From Hyphomicrobiales bacterium (lineage in GTDB: Bacteria > Pseudomonadota > Alphaproteobacteria > Rhizobiales > Rhizobiaceae), in contig UEHQ01000012.1 of assembly GCA_900489925.1 (NCBI GenBank), positions 186,001-250,000 of the forward strand: a stretch of DNA of 64,000 nt, written 5' to 3'. Positions 52,255 to 61,616 of this stretch are shown piece by piece (the stretch's first letter is position 1; every line of letters starts with the position of its first letter). The notes under the pieces were generated by a model. That model searched no databases, was not told where the DNA came from, and was given only the letters and a program-made list of their open reading frames with translations. The position numbers and the translations under genes were made by a program.

Positions 52255-54309
52255 ATGAAGAATCTTTGGCGCGACAGCGATGCGGAAGCAATGGTCGAAG
52301 CCTATGCCAAGAAAGGCATCAATCGCGATCTCGCTCTCAGAACCTACACAACTCGGCTGCTCGGCGGAGAGCCGCGCCTGGTTTTGCACGGCGGTGGCAA
52401 CACGTCGGTCAAGACGGTGGTCAGCGATATCGTCAGCGACGAGTGGGAGGTCCTCTGCGTCAAGGGCAGCGGGTGGGACATGGGCACGATCGAGCCTGAA
52501 GGGTTGCCCGCGGTCAAGATGGCGTCGCTGCTCAAGGCCCGCCAGCTCGACGCGCTGTCGGACGAGGACATGGTGACGCTGCAACGCGCCAACCTGGTCG
52601 ATCCGGCATCGCCCAATCCTTCGGTCGAGGCGCTTTTACACGCCTTCCTTCCGCACAAGTTTGTCGACCATACCCATTCGACCGCGATCCTCGCGATCGC
52701 CGATCAGGCGGCCAGCAAGGAGATGAGCTCGGCAATCTTCGGCAAAAAGATGGGCTTCGTGCCCTACATCATGCCGGGCTTCGCCCTCGCCAAGGCCGCT
52801 GCCGAAGTGTTCGATCGGGACCCCGATGTTGACGGTCTCATCCTCGACAAGCACGGCATCTTCACCTTTGGCGATACGGCCAAGGAAGCCTACGACAGGA
52901 TGATCCATTACGTCACGCTGGCGGAAGACTATGTGCGCGACCACGGGAAAAACCCCTTCACGCCGGCAATCCTGCCGCAGACGATTGCCCCGGCGGGCGA
53001 GATCGCATCAATGCTGCGTGGCGCCGTTGCAGTAGCGCGCGGCGACGGCCGTTACGATCGCATGGTGAGCGAATTCCGGACGTCCCCTGCTATCCTCGAA
53101 TTCGTCAATGCACGTGAGGTCGAGGACATGGCCTCGCGCGGTGTCTCAACCCCTGATTTGTCGATCCGCATCAAGACCGGTCCGATGGTATTGCCGGCGC
53201 CGGACGCCGATCGGATCGAGGATTTCCGCAGCGTCATCGACACCCGCGTGGCAGCCTTTATGGCGGATTATATGGAGTACTTCCGCACGAACGGTGCGCG
53301 TGACGACGTCAGGCGAACGATGCTGGACCCGATGCCGCGTCTCACCCTTGTCCCCGGCCTAGGCATGTTCGGCCATGGCCGCACGCTCAAGGACGCGAAG
53401 ATCGCGGCCGATGTCGGCGAGATGTGGATCGAGGCGGCTCGGGATGCGGAATCGGTCGGGCGTTTCGAGCCCGTCAGTCGACCGGATCTTTTCGATCTCG
53501 AATACTGGTCGCTGGAACAGGCAAAGCTCGCCGGCGCCAAGCCAAAACCGCTAACGGGACAGGTGGCATTCGTAACCGGCGGTGCCGGCGCCATCGGCGC
53601 AGCAACGGCCAAGCTCTTCGCACGTGAAGGAGCGCATGTCGTGGTGGCGGATCTCGACGGCGGCAAGGCGAGCGATATCGCCAAGGCGATCGGCAACCAA
53701 TCGATCGGCGTGGCGTGTGATGTTACGGATCCAGCCTCGGTGCGCGCCGCCTTTGATCGTGCCGTTGCAACCTTCGGGGGCGTCGACATCCTTGTCTCCA
53801 ATGCCGGTGCGGCTTGGGAGGGCGCCATTGCAACGCTGGATGACAGCTTGCTGCGCCGGAGTTTTGAGTTGAACTTCTTCTCGCATCAACTGGTCGCGCA
53901 GAATGCCGTCAGGATCATGAAGCAGCAGGGCACCGGCGGCGCACTGCTCTTCAATGCGAGCAAGCAAGCAGTCAATCCCGGGGCAAAATTCGGCGCCTAC
54001 GGTCTGCCAAAAGCCGCAACGCTGTTCCTCTCGCGGCAATACGCCCTAGAGCACGGCGCAGATGGCATCCGCTCGAATGCCGTCAATGCCGACCGTATTC
54101 GCTCCGGACTGCTGGACGATGAGATGATCGCCAAGCGGGCCGCCGCCCGTGGCCTCTCGGTCAAGGACTATATGGGCGGCAACCTGCTCGGGCAGGAGGT
54201 GACCGCCGAGGATGTGGCTCAGGCCTTCCTCAACCATGCGCTGGCCGAGCGAACAACCGCCGACGTCACGACGGTGGACGGCGGCAACATCGCTGCGGCC
54301 CTGCGCTAA
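52255..54309 (+). CDS. Class II aldolase / short-chain dehydrogenase fusion (RhaD-like)
   Basis: 684-residue two-domain enzyme. The N-terminal class II aldolase has HGGGNTSVK (46-53), KGSGWDMG (70-77), zinc histidines in DHTHSTA (H139, H141) and DKHGIFTFG (H200). The SDR domain from about residue 437 has VTGGAGAIGAATAKLFAREG, SNAGAAW, FNASKQAVNPG and YGLPK. It looks like rhizobial rhamnulose-1-phosphate aldolase/lactaldehyde dehydrogenase, but no rhamnose isomerase or kinase is here. It may cleave a ketose 1-phosphate from MtnK/MtnA into DHAP and an aldehyde, which the SDR domain oxidises. GGAGGA precedes ATG; 66 bases after SorC gene. Confidence 0.85.
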   Translation: MKNLWRDSDAEAMVEAYAKKGINRDLALRTYTTRLLGGEPRLVLHGGGNTSVKTVVSDIVSDEWEVLCVKGSGWDMGTIEPEGLPAVKMASLLKARQLDALSDEDMVTLQRANLVDPASPNPSVEALLHAFLPHKFVDHTHSTAILAIADQAASKEMSSAIFGKKMGFVPYIMPGFALAKAAAEVFDRDPDVDGLILDKHGIFTFGDTAKEAYDRMIHYVTLAEDYVRDHGKNPFTPAILPQTIAPAGEIASMLRGAVAVARGDGRYDRMVSEFRTSPAILEFVNAREVEDMASRGVSTPDLSIRIKTGPMVLPAPDADRIEDFRSVIDTRVAAFMADYMEYFRTNGARDDVRRTMLDPMPRLTLVPGLGMFGHGRTLKDAKIAADVGEMWIEAARDAESVGRFEPVSRPDLFDLEYWSLEQAKLAGAKPKPLTGQVAFVTGGAGAIGAATAKLFAREGAHVVVADLDGGKASDIAKAIGNQSIGVACDVTDPASVRAAFDRAVATFGGVDILVSNAGAAWEGAIATLDDSLLRRSFELNFFSHQLVAQNAVRIMKQQGTGGALLFNASKQAVNPGAKFGAYGLPKAATLFLSRQYALEHGADGIRSNAVNADRIRSGLLDDEMIAKRAAARGLSVKDYMGGNLLGQEVTAEDVAQAFLNHALAERTTADVTTVDGGNIAAALR

Positions 54310-54382
54310 AGCCAAGGAGTAGATCGCTCCTCCAGTCACCTGACCGGAGGGGCCAAGCCTCAGCCAGGCGACTCCGCAAACG

Positions 54383-54406
54383 AAAAAGGCGGCCCGAGGG
54401 CCGCCT
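54383..54406 (-). terminator. Intrinsic terminator of the sugar importer operon
   Basis: AGGCGGCCC and GGGCCGCCT form a perfect nine-base stem with a two-base loop. On the minus strand it is followed by a TTTTT run, a canonical terminator 26 bases after the binding-protein stop. It also separates the convergent aldolase gene end. Confidence 0.85.
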
Positions 54407-54431
54407 CCCATTCGCCAGACAAAGCCGGAAG

Positions 54432-55484
54432 CTACTTCTTGCTGGGCGTCGGCATCCATGCAGGCACCGCAACGTCGGCATGGGCGAACTGCGGCAGCTT
54501 GGCGCCGAGCTCTTCCATGTTCTTGATGTCGGCATCCTTCAGCTGCTGCTGCGTGATCAGGGTCGGAGGAACGATTACGTTGTGGCCCGGATCTTCGCCG
54601 GCAAGCAGCATGGCAAGGGCGCGAACGGACACCTGACCGACGACAGCAGGATTGGTCGCGGCCGTTGCAGCCCAGGCGCTATCCGGTTCGCGCATGGCGG
54701 CGATATCGGAGGTGGAAATATCGGCCGAGTAGATCTTCACGCTGGTCGAAAGGCCAGCTTCGTCGACCGCGATCTTTACGCCCTTGGCGAACTCGTCATA
54801 GGGCGCGAACATCACCTGGATATCGGGGTTGGCCGAAAGGACCGAGCGGGCCTGGTTGGCGACAGAGTTGGCGATGGGATTGTCCATCGTCCCGAACATC
54901 GCGGCTTCCTTGATGCCCGGATACTTCGTCTTGAACTCCTTCCAGGTCTCGTCGCGGCGGTCGAGCGGTGCGATGCCGGCGACATAGACGTAGCCGGCCT
55001 TCCAGCTCTCGCCGTTGTCCTTGATGGACTGCTCGAGCGCGAGTCGCGCCAGATCGCGGTCGGACTGCTCGATCTGCGGGATCTGCGGATTCTCGACGTT
55101 GACGTCGAAGGCGACAACCTTGATCCCGGCGTCAACGGCGCGCTTGGCCGCTTCCTTCATCGATTCCGTCAGGCCGTGCTGGATGATGATACCATCGACC
55201 TTGAGCGCAATCGCCTGGTCGACCATGTCGGCCTGCAAGGCAGCATCCTGGCGACTGTCAAGCACGCGAAGGTCAACGCCAAGGGCCTTGGCCTGCGCTT
55301 CGACGCCCGACAGATAGGATTGGAAGAAGTCGCCGGTCGACAGATAACGCACGAGTGCGATCTTGACCTTGCCGGGATTGTCAAAAGGCTTGGGCATTTC
55401 GGCCGAAACGGCCATGCCAGAAAAGGCCGTCGCTCCCATTAGACCTATGGTCAGCTTGGCGAGTGTTCTGCGCGTAATATTCAT
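54432..55484 (-). CDS. Sugar ABC transporter periplasmic binding protein (type I, RbsB/YtfQ-like)
   Basis: 350-residue binding protein with signal (ITRRTLAKLTIGLMGATAF; a twin-arginine-like start, so Tat export is possible). The mature fold has LVRYLSTGDFFQSYLSGV, the ligand-side VDGIIIQHGLTESMKEA, KVVAFDVNVENPQIPQIEQS and MFAPYDEFAKGVKIAVDEAG. ATG 55484 has GGAGGAGACAGG ahead. Gene order is ATPase, permease, binding protein, transcribed from 58123 leftward. Its ligand should be the entry substrate of the MtnK pathway. Confidence 0.88.
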   Translation of the reverse strand: MNITRRTLAKLTIGLMGATAFSGMAVSAEMPKPFDNPGKVKIALVRYLSTGDFFQSYLSGVEAQAKALGVDLRVLDSRQDAALQADMVDQAIALKVDGIIIQHGLTESMKEAAKRAVDAGIKVVAFDVNVENPQIPQIEQSDRDLARLALEQSIKDNGESWKAGYVYVAGIAPLDRRDETWKEFKTKYPGIKEAAMFGTMDNPIANSVANQARSVLSANPDIQVMFAPYDEFAKGVKIAVDEAGLSTSVKIYSADISTSDIAAMREPDSAWAATAATNPAVVGQVSVRALAMLLAGEDPGHNVIVPPTLITQQQLKDADIKNMEELGAKLPQFAHADVAVPAWMPTPSKK

Positions 55485-55546
55485 TCCTGTCTCCTCCACA
55501 GTAGACGCTTTGTTGTTGATGCGCATGCGCGATGGGCCTCCCAGCC

Positions 55547-56611
55547 CTATCGTTTGCCTCTCCCCGATAGAGCAAAGGTAAAGACCAGCGCGATGACCAG
55601 CACCGCACCCTTGACGAAATCCTGCGTGTAATAAGGCGCATTCATCATCGTCAGGCCCTGCAGGAGAACACCGACGAAGAGCGCACCGATCGCGGTGCCG
55701 AAGGCGTTCGGCTTGGCAACGCCAAGCACTGCAAAGCCGATGAGCGCGGCCGCAACCGCATCCAGCAGGAGATTGTTGCCCGAAGCGATATCGCCACGGC
55801 CCAGACGCGCCGCAAGCAGGATGCCGCCGATCGAGGCGAAGACGCCCGAGATGACATAGGCGAACATCTTGTAGGCATTGACCGGCGCACCGGCGAGCTG
55901 GGCGGCGCGCTCGTTCGAACCAACGGCGTACATCATCCGGCCGTAGCGCGTGTACTCCAGGAAGAACCAGATGAGCACGGCAAGGACGATCAGCACGACG
56001 ACGGAAACCGGCACCAGATTGGGCAGGATGAGATCGAAGCGATGGCGCCCGAGTGCCAGGAAGGCCGGGCTGAACGTGCCGCTGGCGGTGCTGCCGTCAG
56101 GCAGGCTCATGCCGGTCGCAATCGATCGGCCTTCGGTCGGAATGCGTTGCAGCCCGACAAGCAGGAACATCATACCCAGCGTGGCCAGCAGGTCGGGAAC
56201 GCGCATGTAGACGACCAGGAAGCCGTTGATCAGCCCGATGACGATACCGATCAGCAGGCACGCGGCAATGGCGGTCGTGGCGTCGCCGTTCATGATGACC
56301 ATGATATAGGACGAGGCCATCATCGCCGTTGTCGCAACGGAGCCGATCGACAAATCGAAGCCGCCGACGACCATGGTTGCCGTAACGCCAAGCGCCAGGA
56401 TGCCGGTGATCGAAACGGATTGCAGGATGAAGACGGCGCTCTGCGGCGATGCAAAGCCGCTGGTGACAATGGAGAAATAGACGAGCATGCCCGCCAGCAG
56501 TACCAGAAACCCATAGCGGATCGCGAGCTCGCGAATGGTGGCGCTGCTCGCCTGCGGCGGAACGCTTCGTGTCGTCGGCGCAGCGGCGATCGGCGTGTCG
56601 TGCTCAGTCAT
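55547..56611 (-). CDS. Sugar ABC transporter permease (RbsC family)
   Basis: 354-residue permease with about ten helices. Motifs are VVGGFDLSIGSVATTAMM, PNAFGTAIGALFVGVLLQGL and YAVGSNERAAQLAGAPV. Its start is one base after the ATPase stop. A ~45-residue hydrophilic N-terminus precedes the first helix. Works with the RbsA-type ATPase and the next binding protein. Confidence 0.9.
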   Translation of the reverse strand: MTEHDTPIAAAPTTRSVPPQASSATIRELAIRYGFLVLLAGMLVYFSIVTSGFASPQSAVFILQSVSITGILALGVTATMVVGGFDLSIGSVATTAMMASSYIMVIMNGDATTAIAACLLIGIVIGLINGFLVVYMRVPDLLATLGMMFLLVGLQRIPTEGRSIATGMSLPDGSTASGTFSPAFLALGRHRFDLILPNLVPVSVVVLIVLAVLIWFFLEYTRYGRMMYAVGSNERAAQLAGAPVNAYKMFAYVISGVFASIGGILLAARLGRGDIASGNNLLLDAVAAALIGFAVLGVAKPNAFGTAIGALFVGVLLQGLTMMNAPYYTQDFVKGAVLVIALVFTFALSGRGKR

Positions 56612-58123
56612 TCAATTCACCATTTCATGCTGCCCGGCGATTTCGGCCAGCAGTTTGTTGACGTCGATATTCGCGTTGCGGTGTTCGCCCACCAGGGTCT
56701 GCTCAGACATCACGAGAATGCGGTCGGCAATTTCGAAGGCCTCATCGAGCTCGGTGAGAAAGACGACCGTCGCCCTCCCCTTGGCGGAGGTCCGCAGCTT
56801 GCCCGCAATGTCGCGCCGGGCGGCGATGTCGACGCCCTGAAAAGGCTCATCGAGCACCAGCAGCCGGCACGGCTGACTCAGCCAGCGCGCGACCATGACT
56901 TTTTGCTGATTGCCGCCGGACAGCGTATGCATCTCGTCGCGTTCCGACCGGCAGACGATGCCCAGCGCCGCAATCTGCCGCTTCGCCTGCCCACGTTCAG
57001 AGCCGCGACTCGAGACCCCGCCGAGATGCGCGAGCCGCCTAAGGAATGGCAGGCTCATGTTCTCGTAGATATTGAAATCGGGAATGATTCCACTGTCCGT
57101 ACGGTCCTTGGCAACAAGGAAGACGCCCTCGTTGATTGCTTGCTGCGGTGTACGAGGCTTGTAACGCTTGCCGTCGAGCGACATCTGGCCGGCAGCAAGC
57201 TGCCTTGCGCCGAAAAGCGTTTCGGCAAGCGCAGTCTTGCCGACGCCGACGAGGCCGGTGACAGCAACGACTTCCCCCTCGCGAAGGGCAAAGGAGAAGG
57301 GCCGAGCACCACTGGCCAGTTGCAGGCCCTCGGCGGAGAGAACCGGCGCCCCTCCGGTTCGTACGGTGATGCCGCCATGGCTGATCGTCTTGCCGAGCAT
57401 TGAGTTGACCGCACCTTCATAGTCGAGCTTGGGGCCGGCAAAGGTACCGGTGATCCGTCCGTCGCGGAGACTGACGATACTGTCGGCAAGGCGCCGGATA
57501 TCGGACATCCGGTGCGAAATATAAAGAATGGCCACCCCATGCGCGCGCAGGCGGTCGACAAGCTGGAAAAGCCGTTCGGCCTCGGCGCTCGACAGCGACG
57601 ATGTCGGCTCGTCCAGGATCAGGACTTTCGGTTCGTGCGCCATGGCACGGGCGATCGCAACCATCTGCCTGTCGGCAAGGGAGAGGTCGGCAATGCTGGC
57701 GTCGAGATTGATCGACAGGCCCATGCGGTCGGCAACAGCTTTTGCTTCACGCCGCACCCGCCTTGGATTGAAGAACCAGCGGGCCGAGCGGCCATTCAGC
57801 CGGTCAAGGGTAAGATTGGTCGCGACATCGAGGTCCGCGACGACACCATCGTTGATGTTCTGATGGACGGTCACGACGCCAGCGCGGATGGCCTCTGCTG
57901 GTGAGGCTGGAAAGAAGTCCTTTCCCGCGAGCGAGATATGGCCAGCATCGCGCGTATAGACGCCGCTGACGATACGAACGAGTGTCGACTTGCCAGCGCC
58001 GTTTGCGCCCATGAGGGCAGTCACAGAGCCAGCGCGCAGTGAAAGATCCACCCCGCCAAGCACCTGAATACGACCAAACGACTTCCGCAGTCCTTCGACG
58101 CGGAACACAGGTTCTTCGTTCAT
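56612..58123 (-). CDS. Sugar ABC transporter ATPase with two nucleotide-binding domains (RbsA family)
   Basis: 503-residue tandem ATPase. Domain one has MGANGAGKSTLVRIVSG, DLSLADRQMVAIARA and LILDEPTSSLS. Domain two has VTGLVGVGKTALAETLFG, HTLSGGNQQKVMVARW and LLVLDEPFQGVD. ATG 58123 has GGGAGG six bases upstream; ATG 58129 would sit directly on that site. First gene of the minus importer operon, divergent from mtnK across a control region with a large palindrome. Confidence 0.9.
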   Translation of the reverse strand: MNEEPVFRVEGLRKSFGRIQVLGGVDLSLRAGSVTALMGANGAGKSTLVRIVSGVYTRDAGHISLAGKDFFPASPAEAIRAGVVTVHQNINDGVVADLDVATNLTLDRLNGRSARWFFNPRRVRREAKAVADRMGLSINLDASIADLSLADRQMVAIARAMAHEPKVLILDEPTSSLSSAEAERLFQLVDRLRAHGVAILYISHRMSDIRRLADSIVSLRDGRITGTFAGPKLDYEGAVNSMLGKTISHGGITVRTGGAPVLSAEGLQLASGARPFSFALREGEVVAVTGLVGVGKTALAETLFGARQLAAGQMSLDGKRYKPRTPQQAINEGVFLVAKDRTDSGIIPDFNIYENMSLPFLRRLAHLGGVSSRGSERGQAKRQIAALGIVCRSERDEMHTLSGGNQQKVMVARWLSQPCRLLVLDEPFQGVDIAARRDIAGKLRTSAKGRATVVFLTELDEAFEIADRILVMSEQTLVGEHRNANIDVNKLLAEIAGQHEMVN

Positions 58124-58160
58124 CTCCATCCTCCCGACATGATGCTAGGACGGGAAGTCA

Positions 58161-58187
58161 TCAAATGTCAAGCGCGTTGACATTTGA
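58161..58187. promoter_or_regulatory. 27-base perfect palindrome between importer and mtnK: likely SorC operator
   Basis: TCAAATGTCAA, five bases GCGCG, then TTGACATTTGA: 11-base arms match perfectly. It is 38 bases upstream of the importer ATPase start and about 127 upstream of mtnK. Size and position fit the operator of a SorC/DeoR-type dimer or tetramer, and a partial copy lies before the regulator's own gene. It would control the importer and the mtnK-mtnA-transketolase-RLP operon together. The other bases of this 190-base gap show no gene. Confidence 0.7.
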
Positions 58188-58313
58188 CAAAGTTGCCCAT
58201 ATCAAATGCCATCAAGATCGTTGATTGGGAGATCGCTGGCCGACCAAAGAGGAGGGAAGCCAGCTGTGTGGGGTGGACACGAGCCTGCACGAAAACGATC
58301 CGGGAGGAAGATA

Positions 58314-59585
58314 ATGACGGATACGAAACCGTTCGTGGCGCTATGCCCCGAAACGTTGCCGCAACGGCTGGGCGCCCTGCCCGAACTCAGGGCAAGACTC
58401 GGCGCCAATAACGAGAGCTGGCGTGTCAAAGAAGTCGGCGACGGCAACCTCAACCTGGTCTTCATCGTCGAAGGCGAGCAGGGAAAGGCGATCGTGAAGC
58501 AGGCGCTGCCTTATGTGCGCCTTGTCGGCGAAAGCTGGCCACTGCCGCTGAAGCGGTCCTTCTTCGAATATCACGCCCTGGTCCGCCAATCGGAGCGCGA
58601 CCCCGGCATGGTGCCGGAGATTTTCTATTTCGACGCCGAGCAGGCGATCATTGTCATGGAATTCCTGTCGCCGCACATCATCCTGCGGCGCGCGCTCATC
58701 GAGGGCCAGCAACTGCCCAGGATTGGTCGCGATCTCGGCCTCTTCGCGGCGCGGACGCTGTTTCGTGGCTCGGACCTCGCGATGTCCGCGCGCAAGCGCA
58801 AGGAGGATCTGGCGCTGTTTTCCGACAATGTCGAGCTTTGCGACATCACCGAAAATCTCGTCTTCTCCGATCCCTACTTCGAAGCGTCCCTTAACCGGCA
58901 CACGTCGCCGCAGCTTGACGGCCTGGTGGCCGAATTACGGGCCGACCGCGACCTGAAAGTAGAGGCGCAGAAGCTCAAGCATCTCTTTACTGCCAAGGCC
59001 GAGACGCTGCTCCATGGCGACCTCCACACCGGATCTGTGATGGTGACGGGCGAAGAGACGCGCGTCATCGACCCGGAATTTGCCTTCTACGGCCCCATTG
59101 CATTCGACATGGGCATGATGATCGCCAATTTCTGGATGAGCTACTTCTCGCAGGCAGGGCACGAAGAAGACGGTGATCGTGAGGGAATGCGACACTATTT
59201 GTTGGGGGTCGTCGACGAAATCTGGACGACCTTCCGTGCGGAGTTCGCCCGCCTCTGGCACGAGGAGCGCAACGGCATCCTCTACCAGCGATCGCTCTTC
59301 GAAGATCGCGGCGACCGGCTGGGCTCCGAGCAGGCGCTCGACCACATGCTGCACGAGATCTGGACCGACATGCTCGGCTTTGCCGGTGTGGAGATCCATC
59401 GCCGTATCCTCGGCCTCGCGCACAATGCCGATTTCGAAACCATTTCGGACCTCGACATGCGCGCCCGCTGCGAAACGAAAGCCCTGAAGCTGGGCCGCCA
59501 TCTCGTCGTCAACCGCCGGCAAATTCATAGCCTTGCAGAGATCAGCTCTTTGGCCAACAGGCTCGAGAAGGAGACAGTCAGTTGA
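58314..59585 (+). CDS. mtnK: 5-methylthioribose kinase-family sugar kinase (MtnK)
   Basis: 423-residue APH-fold kinase with full MtnK identity marks. The nucleotide side has [17 protein letters not shown], the catalytic loop is [15 protein letters not shown] and the metal motif [18 protein letters not shown]; the length is right. GGGAGGA precedes ATG 58314. It phosphorylates O1 of 5-methylthioribose or, in DHAP shunt clusters, 5-deoxyribose. No other methionine-salvage genes except mtnA follow, and an importer is divergent, so an external 5-modified or 5-deoxy pentose is likely. First gene of a five-gene operon. Confidence 0.88.
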   Translation: MTDTKPFVALCPETLPQRLGALPELRARLGANNESWRVKEVGDGNLNLVFIVEGEQGKAIVKQALPYVRLVGESWPLPLKRSFFEYHALVRQSERDPGMVPEIFYFDAEQAIIVMEFLSPHIILRRALIEGQQLPRIGRDLGLFAARTLFRGSDLAMSARKRKEDLALFSDNVELCDITENLVFSDPYFEASLNRHTSPQLDGLVAELRADRDLKVEAQKLKHLFTAKAETLLHGDLHTGSVMVTGEETRVIDPEFAFYGPIAFDMGMMIANFWMSYFSQAGHEEDGDREGMRHYLLGVVDEIWTTFRAEFARLWHEERNGILYQRSLFEDRGDRLGSEQALDHMLHEIWTDMLGFAGVEIHRRILGLAHNADFETISDLDMRARCETKALKLGRHLVVNRRQIHSLAEISSLANRLEKETVS

Positions 59586-60676
59586 AAGTCGGAGAACGCC
59601 ACTACCACACCATCTGGCTGAACGAGGACGGCAGATCCGTTGACATCATCGATCAACGGTGGCTGCCGCATGAGTTCCGGGTGGTCACGCTGAAGAGCGT
59701 GGATGACGTTGCCGTTGCCATTCGCGACATGTGGGTGCGAGGCGCGCCGCTGATCGGCGTAACCGCAGCTTATGGCGTCGCCCTTGCCATGGCCTCCGAC
59801 AGCAGCGATGCGTCGCTCGACACAGTCTGGGAAACCCTTCACGAGACGCGCCCGACAGCCATCAACCTGCGCTGGGCGCTCGATGCCATGCGTGAGTTTC
59901 TACGCAAGCTGCCCGAAGGCGAGCGAGCGGATACCGCCTATCGGCGTGCCGCTGAAATCGCGGAGGAAGATGTCGACCTGAACCGCAGCATCGGCATGAA
60001 CGGCCTTGCCGTCATCCGTGAGATCGCTGCGCGCAAGAAGCACGGCGAGCCCGTCAATATTCTCACGCACTGCAACGCCGGTTGGCTTGCCACCGTCGAT
60101 TACGGCACCGCGACCGCCCCGATCTATCTGGCGACCGAAGAAGGCATCCCGGTGCATGTCTATGTCGATGAAACCCGGCCACGTAACCAGGGCGCCCAGC
60201 TGACGGCATGGGAACTGAACGGCCATGGCGTACCGCATACGCTGATCGTCGACAATGCCGGCGGCCACCTGATGCAGCATGGCGACATCGACATGGTCAT
60301 TGTCGGCACCGACAGGACCACGGCAAACGGCGACGTCTGCAACAAGATCGGGACCTACCTGAAGGCTCTTGCCGCCAAGGACAACAACGTTCCTTTCTAT
60401 GTGGCACTTCCCTCACCCACCATCGACTGGACGGTGCATGACGGTGTGCGCGAAATCCCGATCGAGGAGCGCAGCGCCGACGAGGTGACCTTTGTGCAGG
60501 GTCGCGGCCTTGATGGCTCGATCGCCACCGTTCGTGTTTCACCGGATGGAAGTCCCGCGGCCAACCCCGCCTTCGATGTGACGCCGGCCCGCCTGATTAC
60601 CGGCCTCATCACGGAACGCGGCATCGCCGAAGCCTCGCCATCAGGGCTGAAGGCGCTTTTTCCCGAGCGGAGATAA
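59582..60676 (+). CDS. mtnA: 5-methylthioribose-1-phosphate isomerase-family enzyme (MtnA)
   Basis: 364-residue aldose-1-phosphate isomerase. Family motifs are [30 protein letters not shown], the catalytic cysteine in [33 protein letters not shown] and the aspartate in [19 protein letters not shown]. It starts at TTG 59582, overlapping the mtnK stop as TTGA. It turns the product of MtnK into the 1-phospho-ketose. Here the acceptor of that ketose is not the usual MtnB but the aldolase, transketolase or RuBisCO-like enzymes encoded nearby. Confidence 0.9.
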   Translation: MKVGERHYHTIWLNEDGRSVDIIDQRWLPHEFRVVTLKSVDDVAVAIRDMWVRGAPLIGVTAAYGVALAMASDSSDASLDTVWETLHETRPTAINLRWALDAMREFLRKLPEGERADTAYRRAAEIAEEDVDLNRSIGMNGLAVIREIAARKKHGEPVNILTHCNAGWLATVDYGTATAPIYLATEEGIPVHVYVDETRPRNQGAQLTAWELNGHGVPHTLIVDNAGGHLMQHGDIDMVIVGTDRTTANGDVCNKIGTYLKALAAKDNNVPFYVALPSPTIDWTVHDGVREIPIEERSADEVTFVQGRGLDGSIATVRVSPDGSPAANPAFDVTPARLITGLITERGIAEASPSGLKALFPERR

Positions 60677-60678
60677 TC

Positions 60679-61614
60679 ATGAGCATCCCCAACAAGCAGC
60701 GCACGGAGGATGTCGCAGCCGGCATTCGCAAGCGTGTCTTCCTCCATACGATGCGGAACAATGGCGGCTATCTGAGCCAGGCCTGCTCCGCGGCGGAAAG
60801 CCTGGCATTCCTCTACAACGAGGCACTCCATCTCGGAGAACCGACACTGCCGAAGGTGCCCCTACCCTTCGCCGGCGTTCCGTCGTCCACGAACCCAGAG
60901 GCATTCACCGGGGCGGGCTATCATGGTCCGTTCACGCCCGAATACGACCGCTTCATCGTCTCGCCGGCGCACTATGCGCTCGTCATCTACTCGGCGCTCA
61001 TTCAGGTGGGTCGTATGGATGAACATGCGCTTGACCATTTCAACCGCGACGGCGGTTCCGTCGAGATGATCGGTGCCGAGCATAGCCCGGGCATGGAGGT
61101 AACAACCGGATCGTTGGCGCAGGGCCTCTCCATGGCATCGGGCCTCGCCTGGGCGCGCAAACGCCGCGGCGAACACGGCAAGGTCTGGGTCTATATGTCC
61201 GATGGCGAATTCCAGGAGGGACAGACCTGGGAATGCCTGGCCGCGATGAGCTACCATGGCATAGACAACATTCGCGTCGTCGTGGACGTCAATCGTCAGC
61301 AATGCGATGGCGCCATGTCGTCCGTCCTCGATCTCGGCGATCTGCCCGCGCGTGTTGCTGCCTTTGGCGCCACCTGCCGCTCCATCGACGGCCATGACCT
61401 GCAGGCCTTCCGGACGGCAGCCGATAGCGCCGAGACGGGAAAGCCGCTCTTCATCCTCGCGAACACCTCGCCATTCGAAGGCATGCCGTTCCTGAAGAGA
61501 CGGTTCCCCCGCCTCCACTACGTCCGTTTCAAATCCGCCGACGAGCGCCAGGAAATGCAGGCGGCGATCGCCGCCGAACTCGGCGTCGATGTTGCAGAAA
61601 TCGCGAGGGCCTGA
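60679..61614 (+). CDS. Transketolase-like thiamine enzyme, N-terminal subunit
   Basis: 311-residue protein corresponding to the pyrimidine/diphosphate-binding half of transketolase. The TPP motif is YMSDGEFQEGQTWE continuing to VVVDVNRQQCDG. The substrate channel carries GAEHSPGMEVTTGSLAQGLS in place of the usual GHPG-type segments. The N-terminus (NNGGYLSQACSAAESLAFLY) differs from core transketolases and resembles the split enzymes used in branched or unusual pentose pathways such as apulose 4-phosphate transketolase. Two bases after mtnA and two before the partner gene. Confidence 0.8.
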   Translation: MSIPNKQRTEDVAAGIRKRVFLHTMRNNGGYLSQACSAAESLAFLYNEALHLGEPTLPKVPLPFAGVPSSTNPEAFTGAGYHGPFTPEYDRFIVSPAHYALVIYSALIQVGRMDEHALDHFNRDGGSVEMIGAEHSPGMEVTTGSLAQGLSMASGLAWARKRRGEHGKVWVYMSDGEFQEGQTWECLAAMSYHGIDNIRVVVDVNRQQCDGAMSSVLDLGDLPARVAAFGATCRSIDGHDLQAFRTAADSAETGKPLFILANTSPFEGMPFLKRRFPRLHYVRFKSADERQEMQAAIAAELGVDVAEIARA

Positions 61615-61616
61615 TC

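Noticed and set aside
52255..54309. Naming the aldolase fusion as rhamnulose-1-phosphate aldolase (rhaD)
   Set aside because: Sequence style fits, but there is no rhamnose isomerase, kinase or mutarotase in the locus and MtnK/MtnA suggest another ketose 1-phosphate.
58314..60676. Complete methionine salvage operon
   Set aside because: Only mtnK and mtnA are present; dehydratase, enolase/phosphatase, dioxygenase and aminotransferase genes are absent.
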